Of a stretch of 64,000 nucleotides of DNA, positions 1 to 9,038 are shown in pieces. The translations under genes and the position numbers were made by a program. Under the pieces are notes generated by a model. That model ran no database searches and had not been told where the DNA came from. It saw only the letters and a list, made by a program, of their open reading frames with translations. The stretch comes from Xanthobacteraceae bacterium (GTDB taxonomy: Bacteria > Pseudomonadota > Alphaproteobacteria > Rhizobiales > Xanthobacteraceae): contig JAMLIK010000005.1 in NCBI GenBank assembly GCA_023954195.1, positions 62,001-126,000 on the forward strand, written 5' to 3'. Position 1 is the stretch's first letter. Every line of letters begins with the position of its first letter.

Positions 1-16
1 CACAGCAAACCATCAT
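1..16 (-). CDS. 5' end of a probable DUF1501 family gene (runs off the window)
   Basis: On the minus strand an ATG at 16-14 overlaps the TAA stop of the DUF1800 gene (TAATG), which implies translational coupling. Only five residues, M-M-V-C-C, are visible before the window ends. DUF1800 genes are very often followed directly by DUF1501 genes, and a Met/Cys-rich start fits that family. The call rests on this neighbour rule and on the overlap, not on the five residues, so it is tentative. Confidence 0.35.
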
Positions 17-1446
17 TATCTCCTCTGGAATTCCGGCGACATCAGCAGGAGCGCGAGGGCCTGTTGGCGCGACTCGGCGCGGGCGATAGTCCGCCGTGTT
101 TCCAGCGACGCCGCGCCGGCAGCGACGAGATCGAGCATCTCGCGCGGATCGCGGTTGTCGCCAATTCGCGCCGCCCACTGCGCGGCGACATCGAGACGCA
201 GTTTCATGCCTTCCGGCGTTGCCCAGACCGAATTGGTATCGGCAAAGCCGTTCGGCCCGGCCGGCGCCCACATCGGCTGGCCGAGCACGCTGAATCCGTC
301 TAGGTGGTGCCATGGAGTTTCGGGGATTTGCGCCATTAGGCGGCCGGCCGCGATCAAAAATTCATAGGGCGAACGCATCTTGGTCATCGGCAGCTGCCAT
401 GCACCATCCGCCGCCGCCAGCGCACCGGACATCGCGCGAAGATCGCCATCAGTCTCCATGAAAACATCAGCAAGATGCGCCACCAGCGCCGGTGACGGAT
501 CATCTGCGACGAAATGTCGAACCATTTTTGTCGCAATGAATTTTGCAGTGGCCGGCCGACGCGCAATATCTGCGAGCGCTGCCTCGCCCTGCTCCACACC
601 ATTGTCGGCATAGCTCTTGCCAAGCAGAACAATCGTTCCGGGCTCGTGTGTCTCGACATTAAAGGCGAAGGTGCCCGGCTTCCCAAGACGTCCTTGCTGC
701 CCGACATAGGTCCAGCCGGTGAGGATCTTCGCCAACGCTGTAACGTCGGCTTGGGTATAACCACCGCCGACGCCGAGCGTATGCAGTTCCATAATCTCGC
801 GGGCGAGATTTTCATTGAGCCCGCGCTTGCTTCGCTGACCGACGCGCGAATTGGGGCCAATGGAGAGATGATTGTCGAGAAAGAACAGCATCGCGGGGTG
901 CTGCTCCACGGCTTTCAATATATCGGCGAATCGACCCAGGACGCGCGGACGGATCACCTCGCGCTCAAACGCCCCCGCCCAGATTCGGGTAGGTTGACCC
1001 TTGCGGGTCGAAATGCAGAAATGGTTGGACCAGAACGCCACCAGTCGCTCAAGGAAGCCACATTCGGCGAGGGTTGCATGCTGGATACGAGCCAAGCTCT
1101 CGGCTCGGAAAGTTCTGTCGAATATATTAGGCGCAGGCTTTGACGCGGCTTTGTTCATCACGGCGCTGAGTTCACGTGATGACATCAGCCCCTTCGCAGC
1201 CGTGGTATCCGTTTCCCGCTCCGCTTTCTGTTCGATTTGGTATATGAACATCTCTGCCGCCAGTGCAGACGTCGATTGCAGCGTTGGCGATTCGATTAAT
1301 GCCGTCGTCTCCGGGCGTTGAAGTTCCGCCGCGACATAACCTCGCGGATCGGAAGCGGCATTGATGAAATCGCCCCATGCACCGCCGCGCGCCCCGAAAC
1401 CAAATCGATTCAGAGCAACAAGCGCCGCTTGCGAATCGCGAGCCAT
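16..1446 (-). CDS. DUF1800 family protein
   Basis: The 476-residue product begins MARDSQAALVALNRFGFGAR, a typical DUF1800 opening (the 'LNRxGFGA' signature), and carries the family's central segments around W-SNHFC (about residue 140) and 'LNENLAREIMELHTLG' (about residue 210), followed by 'LTGW'. DUF1800 proteins are widespread, biochemically poorly defined, and usually paired with an exported DUF1501 protein. No signal peptide is evident here. The stop overlaps the ATG of the next gene by one base, so the pair is probably one transcript. Function is unknown; the family call is firm. Confidence 0.88.
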   Translation of the reverse strand: MARDSQAALVALNRFGFGARGGAWGDFINAASDPRGYVAAELQRPETTALIESPTLQSTSALAAEMFIYQIEQKAERETDTTAAKGLMSSRELSAVMNKAASKPAPNIFDRTFRAESLARIQHATLAECGFLERLVAFWSNHFCISTRKGQPTRIWAGAFEREVIRPRVLGRFADILKAVEQHPAMLFFLDNHLSIGPNSRVGQRSKRGLNENLAREIMELHTLGVGGGYTQADVTALAKILTGWTYVGQQGRLGKPGTFAFNVETHEPGTIVLLGKSYADNGVEQGEAALADIARRPATAKFIATKMVRHFVADDPSPALVAHLADVFMETDGDLRAMSGALAAADGAWQLPMTKMRSPYEFLIAAGRLMAQIPETPWHHLDGFSVLGQPMWAPAGPNGFADTNSVWATPEGMKLRLDVAAQWAARIGDNRDPREMLDLVAAGAASLETRRTIARAESRQQALALLLMSPEFQRR

Positions 1447-1659
1447 GAAATGAACTCTTATTTCGTGAATAAGTAAGTGACGCGCCCAGCGTCATTTCGC
1501 CAGGGTGAACTGGTGAGGAAAGTATCAGAAATCCCCCAAACAGACGATGACAAATCCGTTAGCTGACCGCCTCCAAGGACCTCTGGGCGAATTGGCGGTT
1601 GATTGCTTCACTGGCGTGCGTCGGAAATGGAGCGCAGGCATGGTGGATCGGTCGCTGGG

Positions 1660-2593
1660 TTTGTTCGATCTCGACGATAGGCTCGCTGATCTGTCGGGCG
1701 GGGGCGACATCTGGAACTCATTGAGGCGCTGGTTGATTTCGAGATTTTCCGGTCCGGGCTCGTCGTGCCGCGCGCGGATCGATCGCAGGGCGGCAGGCCG
1801 ACGTTCGAAGTCCTCGTTCTTCAGGCGAGCATGCTCTGCTGAACCTTTCGGGAGGCGCTGAAGAAGGTCGGGGCCATCGACGCCTGTTCCGGGGGTTCGA
1901 CGAGGCGCTGCGTTCCGAGGACTTTCTGGCGATGAGCGGCTGGATTGTCGCCGCCACGATCATGGCGGCGCCCGAGCAGCGCAACACCATCGAGGAGAAG
2001 AAGGCGATCAAAGAAGGCCGGGTTCTCGAGGGTTGCAAGGACAAGCCGGCAAAGCTCGCCAGAACGATCGGGACTCGCGCTGACCGGTCAAGTACACCAA
2101 GGCTAAGCTGCGCGAGGATGGGAGCATGCTAGCGGTCGATCTCGCCATTCCCGCGTTCGGCAACAGGAATCATGTCTCGATTCGATCGCGGCTTCGGCCT
2201 GATCCGGACCTGGACGACGGCGTACGCCGCTGCGCACGACGGTGCCCGCCTCGAAGAGGTCCTCGGCCGGACCAATACGGCCAGCGACTTATGGACGGAT
2301 ATGGCCTACAGATCGGCGAAGAACGAGGCCATGCTGGCGCGACGCGCCTTCGTGTCGCGCATCCACCGCAAGAAGCCGCCGGGTCGGTCGATGTCGGCGC
2401 GCATTTGCCAACACACAGCAGTCGAAAGGCCGCAATGCTGTCGAGCATGTGTTTACCCACCAGGAGGAGGCGATGGGACTCATCGTACGGATGAGTGGTA
2501 TTGCGCGCGCCGGGGGTAAAGACCGGCATGGCGAACCTGGTCTACAACATCCGCCGCTTCGTCTGGATGAAGGCAAAATGCGCGGCGGCATAA
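1660..2593 (+). pseudogene. Decayed IS5-family transposase
   Basis: Pieces of one IS5-type (DDE) transposase lie in the right order but in different frames. They are LFDLDDRLADLS (about 1660), VDFEIFRSGLVVPRADR (about 1727), VAATIMAAPEQRNT (about 1950), VDLAIPAFGNRNHVSI (about 2130), GFGLIRTW (about 2190), NTASDLWTDMAYRSAKNE (about 2274), FVSRIHRKKP (about 2350), VEHVF (about 2445), and the C-terminus MANLVYNIRRFVWMKAK ending at TAA 2591-2593. At least four frameshifts separate them, so no functional product is possible. No clean terminal inverted repeats were found. The 210 bases between the DUF1800 start and this remnant show no other gene. Confidence 0.85.
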
Positions 2594-3031
2594 TCAAGAA
2601 GGCCACAAAGGCGGTCGGGACTGCATCCAACCAGCGGCAGGAGGCAGGAATCATCGCTGCTCAAAGCGCGCAGAGCGGCCCCTCCTCAAAATTCAGCCTC
2701 GGCTAAAACAGGCTATTGCAGGCGTCCAACTGGAGCGCCTCTAGCCGTTACCGCGATTTTGAATATACAGCAGCAGAGCAGGGCCTCGTATCAAGGTAGA
2801 TCCATTCGTGAGATTAAAATTTTAATGAGAATGAATCCTCTTTTATCCCTTTGAGAACTCCATATGATTTTCAACGCCCCGGTCGATTAAATAACGATGA
2901 CGCACCCACGGCGGTCGTCAAAAAATCTGATAACAGTCGATATTTCCGCCTAAAACAAAAAGAGCAACGAGCCACGTAGTTGATATCGTAGCGGTGGCGC
3001 AGCATCCAGACGCACCAGCCGGCTGCTTCAT
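2594..3031. other. Intergenic, no gene seen
   Basis: About 440 bases that are visibly AT-richer than the core genome. No open frame here looks like a protein family. It lies between the IS5 remnant and the end of the GSCFA gene and is probably decayed mobile-element flank. Confidence 0.5.
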
Positions 3032-4102
3032 CTAGGAAGAAGTCCTATCCAGAGCCTCCTCATCGCAATTGGTTTCAACGACCGCTTTCATTATCTCCTG
3101 ATGCTTATCAATCAGCGAAGGTGCCGCGATCTCCGGCCGTAACATTTCGGATTCATCCGTCATATGCTTGAAGAAAAGACGCATGACGTGCTGTACGCCT
3201 TCTTCAGTAACTGACCGGAGATCCTCGGCGAAGTAACGCCCCCTATTATAGGAGCCGGTGATCACTTCGTAGGAAGGAAAATACCCGCACGACGGGAAAT
3301 CGGCGATGAACTGTTCAGCAGCCACGCGCAGACACGCCTTGGAATAGGTTGTGGCAGATAGGACATGATTGCCGGAAGCCGATGCCACGAGTGGGACGGG
3401 AGACACTGTAAGCAATACTCGCGCGTCGGGGTTCACAGATAAAAGCTTACCGTAAAATGCAGCAAGGTCATCGTAGACTTCCTTAGCGGTAAAGTTTTTG
3501 AAGGAGTAGTCACTGGCAGAGAAAACGCCCCCACTGACGCCGGGACATACAGGGTAAACAGTTCCGTCCAAATTCGAAATCCAACACTCGGTAAGGCCGA
3601 GCGTAAATACAAAAATATCACATTCCTCAAAAAGCCTGCGAACCGCCTTCAAATGATAGCTCCTATCATTCAGACATTCTTCCTCAGACACGTAACCCGA
3701 TGGCAGGATTGTGGGCCGGAGAGCATCAACGAATCTTCCTGCGTCGTTTCGCCATATGCTATCTTTCGGTGAGAACTCGCCATACGCCCGCTGAAAGAGT
3801 TGGATAAGCTGCTTCGCAGTATAGAGATTGCCGTATCGAGTACTGAACGTCCCGTAGCTAAGTTTCCTGGCAATGGTCTCCGACATCAAAGGATGAGGCG
3901 GCTCAGTAACAAAGTAGTTGTAACCGGACGCACCTAGATGCCTGGCGATGTGTTGCGCGAAGCAACTTCCGGCGGTCGCTATTTTGGTGCTACGAGTTAT
4001 ACGGAAGGGAAGATCGTTTACTGGGTCCACATCGTGATAAGCCGGCCTCGCAACCGACGCTCTCCATCGGGAAGACGAAGGGAGATCGCTATACGGATGC
4101 AT
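3032..4102 (-). CDS. GSCFA family protein (GDSL/SGNH-like)
   Basis: The 356-residue protein contains the family-naming motif A-GSCFA-QHIARHL near residue 50, where the serine follows glycine as in SGNH-type hydrolases, and 'FTLGLTECW' near residue 170. GSCFA proteins are thought to be GDSL-like esterases or acyl-transfer enzymes acting on glycans, and often lie in surface-polysaccharide regions. ATG at 4102 is preceded by GAGAGG at a spacing of 7; an upstream TTG at 4117 would add five residues and is less likely. It sits alone between mobile-element remnants and its composition is less GC-rich than the core, consistent with transfer. The exact substrate is unknown. Confidence 0.8.
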   Translation of the reverse strand: MHPYSDLPSSSRWRASVARPAYHDVDPVNDLPFRITRSTKIATAGSCFAQHIARHLGASGYNYFVTEPPHPLMSETIARKLSYGTFSTRYGNLYTAKQLIQLFQRAYGEFSPKDSIWRNDAGRFVDALRPTILPSGYVSEEECLNDRSYHLKAVRRLFEECDIFVFTLGLTECWISNLDGTVYPVCPGVSGGVFSASDYSFKNFTAKEVYDDLAAFYGKLLSVNPDARVLLTVSPVPLVASASGNHVLSATTYSKACLRVAAEQFIADFPSCGYFPSYEVITGSYNRGRYFAEDLRSVTEEGVQHVMRLFFKHMTDESEMLRPEIAAPSLIDKHQEIMKAVVETNCDEEALDRTSS

Positions 4103-4554
4103 GTTGAAACCTCTCAATCTGATTCAAAACAGCCAACCCATAGATTGAATTTCCATGGGTTGGATCTCTCCACCCCTCTTTCCGAAGAAATCCTTCTCCG
4201 TCGACCATCTCCTCGGGGGCCGAGAGAAAGCTGCCATTATGCTTACGGGTTTCGTTCTCCAACAGATCAGATTAGATCTTCCATATTTTCAGCCTGTCTT
4301 TTGCCGGCATTATGCCGAATGTTTTAATAGGATCAGAATAAACACCTCGGAAAGGTCTTCAGATGATCTTCATATGGCACAGGTGGGGGCGGCTAAAGAA
4401 AAATGAAATGCTCGCAATTCTTGGGCAATCGATTCAAAAACCTTTAGCTGCCAAGTTATTGCTTCATTCATGATTTCGTAAGAGGCTGAGGCGGAAATGT
4501 AAAACTCCTCGCAATGGCAAAATGACCTTTGCCGGTCTCTAGCAGGATGAGGAA
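4103..4554. other. Intergenic, no gene seen
   Basis: About 450 AT-rich bases between the GSCFA gene and an IS3 trace. A short open frame at 4155-4406 has no recognisable motif, coding bias or ribosome site, and I do not call it a gene. Confidence 0.45.
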
Positions 4555-4713
4555 ATGGACTCGATTAAGGCCGAGTCGCGAACCAACGTGAAGATGCAAT
4601 CGTTGTCGGGCAGGGCTCTGAAGGATGAAAATGCACGGCTGAAGCAGTTAGCCGCAAACATCGGCATTTCTTTCCTAGCAAGCCCGCCAACCTTGACCGA
4701 TGGTATCAAATGA
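4555..4713 (+). pseudogene. Trace of an IS3-family OrfA
   Basis: A 52-codon frame includes RALKDENARLKQLAANI, which matches the leucine-zipper segment of IS3 OrfA proteins (the usual form is 'LKxLExENxRLKKLxA'). The helix-turn-helix part upstream and the whole OrfB are missing. It is a short fossil, and the call rests only on this zipper segment. Confidence 0.4.
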
Positions 4714-4860
4714 ATAATACATCATCTTAATGTTTACCAAATCAGAGCCTTCTTGACTGAGAGCATGCATATTACATCGACATGATCGAACGAGGACTAG
4801 TATTAATTTTGGTGATGAGGATCGCCAAAATCGCTGCAGCGATTACCATAGAGAAACGCA

Positions 4861-5277
4861 ATGTCCGGTAAGGATAGTCTAGCGAAGTTGATCGACCAGA
4901 ATCCACGGGATGCTCGCGTATGTCATGATGCCAGCGCAGTGCACTTGAAAGCAAATCAACTTCAAGACGCCTTGAATACGGCCTTGAAGGCCGTAGATCT
5001 TGGTATACAGGCTAAAAAGCCTAATCCCTGGCATATTCGCCATTGCGCTAGGGTTCTTATAGAAGCCAACTTTCCCGGGTTGGCATTAGACCTAATCGAG
5101 CGAAGCAAAACTTCCGCTCACCAGAACCTGCTCGCGCTTCAGAAGGCGCGCGCGCTCCGCTCTTTGCGTCGCGAGGCTGAAGCCCTCAAAATTCTGGAGT
5201 CAGCAGAGCGTTCCACCGACGACGCGGTCTACAAGCGACAGCTTCGGAACTACCGCATGGGAATACTTAGCAAGTAA
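4861..5277 (+). CDS. Small TPR-like helical-repeat protein
   Basis: The 138-residue soluble protein is built of paired helices with TPR-like spacing: 'LIDQNPRDARVCHDASAVHLKANQLQDALNTA' (split here by description, residues about 9-40), then a pair around 'HIRHCARVLIEANFPGLALDLIERS' (about 58-83), then 'LQKARALRSLRREAEALKILESAE'. TPR folds usually serve protein-protein contact. There is no signal peptide or membrane segment. The gene stands alone between IS remnants, so context gives no partner. It appears intact, but its role is unknown. Confidence 0.6.
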   Translation: MSGKDSLAKLIDQNPRDARVCHDASAVHLKANQLQDALNTALKAVDLGIQAKKPNPWHIRHCARVLIEANFPGLALDLIERSKTSAHQNLLALQKARALRSLRREAEALKILESAERSTDDAVYKRQLRNYRMGILSK

Positions 5278-5453
5278 AACTCCATGGCGGCTTTCAGCAC
5301 CCATTTCATGAGTGCTTTCGTGATGGCTTATGAGATCCGTGCGCGGGTCGTTGTGGATGGCGGCGGAAGTTTCGTGATTCTCTGGATCCGAGCAACGGGT
5401 TGAGGCTTGCGATCTCATCGTCGGATTGGCCAGGAGAGCGTTGGCTTTAATGA

Positions 5454-6001
5454 TTGTCGTTGGGCGCAGGGCTTGTCGCTGAACGATCCGCGTCCACTAC
5501 TGACTGGGCCCAGTCGGGCACTGCCTTGTCGGATGTTTCGAACGTAGCCAAGAGCGAACCGGCATGGCTACCTCTGCCGCTGTTCAAGGCAATCCTGCTC
5601 TCGGTATGGCACGATATGTCGGCCATGAGCTCGCCAGCGCTGGGCGATCGATCCTCGTTCCCGCGTTTTTGTGATTTCTCGTCATCGAAGCCGACGCCGG
5701 AACGCACGATCTTCATGCACTTCCGAAGGGCACTGATTGAGCGGCAACTGGATCCGGTGTTCTAGGCGATTGCCGACTCAAGGCCAAGACGATCTCGGTG
5801 AAGGCAGGCACGTTGGTCGACGCGACAATCATAGCCTCGGCGACCGAGGACGATGACGAGGCGCCTTGGGTGAGGCACAAGGGCGAGCCGACCATGCATG
5901 GCTTCAAGTCCCATGTCTTCGCCGATGCTGATGCGACTGTGGTGGAAGAGGTCGCCATCGCGCCTGCAAACGTCAATGACGGCAAGGCCGGTTCGGACTA
6001 A
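5454..6001 (+). pseudogene. Truncated IS5-family transposase (different subgroup)
   Basis: The first part reads WLPLPLFKAILLSVWHDMS ... FPRFCDFSSSKPTPERT and FRRALIERQLD, the N-terminal half of an IS5-type transposase. A TAG interrupts it at 5763-5765 where family members continue into the next helix, and the frame shifts near 5775. The second part reads VKAGTLVDATIIASATEDDD ... HGFKSHVFADADATVVEEVA ... PANVNDGKAG, which includes the first catalytic aspartate region. Everything after about 6001 is missing. The sequence differs from the IS5 remnant at 1660-2593, so these are two separate insertions. Confidence 0.85.
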
Positions 6002-6141
6002 TCCAATCTAGCAAATGCCCGGACTGAGCACCTAGGCTTTTAGAAGCGTCTAGCTCATTTCCATAATCATCAGGTGTCTCCCGGTCGCTTTCCAAGCCGC
6101 GACCGTGTCGCCATATACAATCGTGCGCCCCGGCGCTTTCA

Positions 6142-6942
6142 TCACCGGGTAGGCGCGATCCGGTAGACGGGGTCCTCTATCGGAGCCTTCGGGTGATCCG
6201 GGCTGAATTCAAGCACCACCTGAAAGAAGTCGGTTTTCAGATCCCACTCCGGATAGAGGCCGAGTTCTCTTTCATTATTCCGATAATATTCCTCGTCGAA
6301 ATAATGCTGAATGAAATACTCCCATGTAATATGGAAACCTAATTTCCTAAAATACAAAATATATTGCTGATATGTCAGCTTGTTGACCCAAAAATACCAT
6401 CCGATATCTTTTGATTTGAGCCTTCCCATAATCTCAGAGGAGGACATTGTCAGCTGTGGCCAAGGCTCCTTTATCGCCCAGGTGAGATGGCTTGCGACCG
6501 CGGATCGATAGAGATTTGCATATAGCCACTTCTTGCCATCCGGCTTTAGCAACCTTTGGCATTGTTTCAACGCTGAATAGGGGTGGCGTATATGCTCCCA
6601 GACGGCGAATGAAACGATTCGATCAAACGAGTTATCCAGAAGATCCGGATTGTCTTTTGATATATCCGCCTGCAAAAGAGTTATTTTTGGATTCTTACCA
6701 ATCTCATCCCAGTTATCTTGGCGCATAATGTCAATGCCGACGACCTCACAATCGTATTTCTCTACCAGAGCTGTCGTGGTGTCGCCAAACTGACATCCGA
6801 TCTCCAGTACGCGCTTCCCTCTCATGTCCATAAGTTTATGGAGCCGATCGGCGTTCTTGATGCCGCGGTCACGCCGCGCGCTTTCTTCATAGTTCACGGA
6901 AACTGTGGCCAAGGCGAGTACCTCACGAAATTCTAGAGCCAA
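6142..6942 (-). CDS. Class I SAM-dependent methyltransferase
   Basis: The 266-residue protein has the SAM-binding glycine motif VLEIGCQFGDTT near residue 45, an acidic end of strand 2 in VVGIDIM, a 'LLQADISKD' segment and 'FDRIVSFAVWEHIRHP' near 110, which is the typical motif-IV region. The C-terminal half (many Tyr, Phe and Trp) is probably the acceptor-binding part. Only TTG or GTG starts exist: TTG 6942 gives the longest form, while TTG 6912 has a GTGAGG upstream and may be the true one. It lies in an AT-richer accessory zone near polysaccharide genes, so a sugar or lipid acceptor is possible, but nothing proves it. Confidence 0.75.
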   Translation of the reverse strand: MALEFREVLALATVSVNYEESARRDRGIKNADRLHKLMDMRGKRVLEIGCQFGDTTTALVEKYDCEVVGIDIMRQDNWDEIGKNPKITLLQADISKDNPDLLDNSFDRIVSFAVWEHIRHPYSALKQCQRLLKPDGKKWLYANLYRSAVASHLTWAIKEPWPQLTMSSSEIMGRLKSKDIGWYFWVNKLTYQQYILYFRKLGFHITWEYFIQHYFDEEYYRNNERELGLYPEWDLKTDFFQVVLEFSPDHPKAPIEDPVYRIAPTR

Positions 6943-7439
6943 GCCGACGCATGGCTCTTGGCCGCCGACAGGGTGATCCCGTCCGGCTCGATCAAGCCAT
7001 GCCCGAAGCGACGTCGGGCCACGAAACGTTTCCAGACCATGTCTATCACCGCCGGACCGCCTCCGTCCCTCCGGTCAGGCCAAAACCGACCTGATGTCAA
7101 AGATTTGAAACGCCGGCATCACCGCGTTCCTTCTATTCACCGGAAAACAATGCAACATTAGAGCCCAGATTCAAACATCCGGTAAGGCTATAATTTAATC
7201 AGGTCGGGTTCTAGCCGCGCGTCCGGGGGAAATGAATTGGGTTTCGGAACTTAAAAATCCGTGACGGATTGTCGCGAAACGGTTCAGTTTCAATCCGCGC
7301 GGAACTTGCCTCAGATCCCGTTCCGACCGCGTTAAGTTCTCTCGTTGATCGTTTTGTTCGAGCGCGCTTTTTCACCACAACAAGTTTCGACTTTCCGGGC
7401 TCGGGCTCCGGTATTGCGAATCAAATGGAGAGCCAGCCT
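6943..7439. other. Intergenic with a possible -10 element
   Basis: About 500 bases with no convincing gene. A TATAAT hexamer lies at 7189-7194 and could serve the secreted protein gene at 7440, leaving a leader of about 240 bases, but no good -35 element is visible 16-18 bases upstream of it. Everything else looks like unconserved spacer. Confidence 0.35.
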
Positions 7440-8411
7440 ATGCGCTTCAATAAACGAATGCTCGTCGCGTTGCGACTGGCGTTGTGCTCGATCTGGATGC
7501 ATCCGGACAACGTCCGGGCCCAGGACGAGTTGAAGGGGCCAGACGACGTCATCTACTTTTCGGCCGGCTGGCGCACGGTCACCGGCACGAGACAGAATAT
7601 CCTGCAACTCGGCACGGTTTTCCACTGCGATCAAGGCTTATGCCTTGAGGTGAAAGAGTACGACGCCGCTAAAAACACCCCGCGTGTTTATACACCCTAT
7701 GTCCACGAGATGGATAAACGGCCGAATTCAAAACCCTGCACCAACGGCCCCATCGCGGAAGAACTCGGCGATCGTCATACGTATAAGAATGTGAAGCTCT
7801 ATCATGCCAACGATGGCACGATGGTCCTTGAAGCCGGACGTCTGGTCTATCATTGGCGTTCGAGCGAGCCTCCCGCGTACAATCTGATCAGCATATCCGA
7901 TGCGAACAAAGAGCAGGAACAGCCCGTCGGCTTCGCCTATTTTTCCACCGACACCACGAATCGGAAGATCAGCGCGGCGGATATTACCTATTACTATTAT
8001 GGCGAAATATATCACAAGGACGCCAATGCGACGGTTCAAAGTGATTGGTATCATCATCCTTCAATCATCAATTTCCTGCGCTTTCACAAGAGCAAGACGC
8101 AGCCGCTTTTGAGCCTTACGGAGGCGGCGAACTATCGTGTCAAGGACGTCGAAAAGCGCCCATTGCTTCGGTCGCACAACAGCTTCGTGCTGGTGCCTCC
8201 GAACGGCGACAGGCTGCGAACGCTGCTCCATGGCTATGGACACGACTGGAACCTGAACTCCTGCTTCGAGGAGCTGGGACACGTCAAGATGTTGCTCCCC
8301 GTGGAAGCAAAGGGGCAGATATTTGCTTTTGTTTACGTCGAGTACTCGCCCGACCTCGATCCGACGCCCATGCTTTCCGTCGGGAGATATTTCCGAAAAC
8401 TTGCACCCTGA
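7440..8411 (+). CDS. Secreted protein of unknown function
   Basis: From ATG 7440 the product has 323 residues and begins with a signal-like segment, MRFNKRMLVALRLALCSIWM, ending near 'NVRAQDE', so export by Sec is likely. GGAGAG lies eight bases before this ATG; a longer frame from upstream lacks such a site. The mature part is rich in Tyr, Trp and Asp with four or more cysteines ('FHCDQGLCLEV', 'SKPCTNG', 'LNSCFEELG'), consistent with a disulfide-stabilised beta-rich domain. I do not recognise a family. It precedes a repeat-filled spacer and stands alone. Confidence 0.6.
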   Translation: MRFNKRMLVALRLALCSIWMHPDNVRAQDELKGPDDVIYFSAGWRTVTGTRQNILQLGTVFHCDQGLCLEVKEYDAAKNTPRVYTPYVHEMDKRPNSKPCTNGPIAEELGDRHTYKNVKLYHANDGTMVLEAGRLVYHWRSSEPPAYNLISISDANKEQEQPVGFAYFSTDTTNRKISAADITYYYYGEIYHKDANATVQSDWYHHPSIINFLRFHKSKTQPLLSLTEAANYRVKDVEKRPLLRSHNSFVLVPPNGDRLRTLLHGYGHDWNLNSCFEELGHVKMLLPVEAKGQIFAFVYVEYSPDLDPTPMLSVGRYFRKLAP

Positions 8412-8483
8412 GCTTTCGCGATTTCGGACGGATGGATGCCTCTACTGGAGCGTTTTCGAATTGGCTTGAATCGTCTCAACTTG

Positions 8484-8590
8484 GTCATTCCAGGGCGTTC
8501 GCATCTTTGCTGGCGAACCCGGAACCCATAACTGCCGTCGGGGCGTATGGATTCCGGGCCGCGCCTGAAGAAGGCGCATCCCGGAATGAC
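8484..8590. repeat. Palindromic repeat, 'GTCATTCC...GGAATGAC' type
   Basis: The element starts GTCATTCCAGG and ends CCCGGAATGAC, with internal 'GAACCCATAA' and 'GTATGGATTC' arms, so it folds into a long imperfect hairpin. The same 'ACCCATAAC...TATGGGT' core recurs at 45581-45697. It is non-coding and probably dispersed in the genome. Confidence 0.6.
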
Positions 8591-8663
8591 GGCTGCGCTT
8601 GGGGCTATAGGTCGATCCAATCCGAAACGAGTCTTAAGCGTTTTGCGATCGGAGTGAAACACC

Positions 8664-8782
8664 GTCATTGCGAGCACTCGGATCAACGCTTCGCGTTGTC
8701 CGAGCACAGGCTCCGCGAAGCAATCCAGCTCTTTTCTTCACGATAACTGGGTTGCTTCGAAGCTCACCCTCCTCGCAATGAC
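8664..8782. repeat. Palindromic repeat, 'GTCATTGCGAG...CTCGCAATGAC' type
   Basis: The ends GTCATTGCGAG and CTCGCAATGAC are inverted copies, with internal GAAGCAATCCAG and its inverse. Two further members occur at 40614-40682 and 50206-50262. This copy has an extra stretch in the left arm. Confidence 0.75.
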
Positions 8783-9038
8783 GATCCAGTCAGATCGGAT
8801 TCTGCTCGCAGTGTTTGGTCGACCAGCGGCTTGACCGCGTTACGCGCACCGGTCACGAACTTGGATTTCGGGACGGATCATTCAGCGGCGCTCTCCAGCC
8901 CTGGAGACGGCAAAAGCCATGGGAAATCCCGACGCCCCATCAGGAGTTCCATTCGCAATCGCGTCTTGGTCAATCACTGATCCGAGACGCTTGGCCAGAT
9001 CCTGTCCACCGGAAAGCGACCCGCTTATCTGACAAGCG

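Larger units (their letters stand above)
8412..9038. other. Repeat-bearing intergenic region
   Basis: About 630 bases holding two palindromic repeat elements (listed separately). From about 8790 to 9038 nothing recognisable is seen on either strand. It separates the rightward secreted-protein gene from the leftward polysaccharide operon, whose last gene ends at 9039. Confidence 0.6.

Noticed and set aside
4782-4871. A 29-residue hydrophobic open frame overlapping the start of the TPR-like gene
   Set aside because: No ribosome site or context; too short to separate from chance in an AT-rich spacer.
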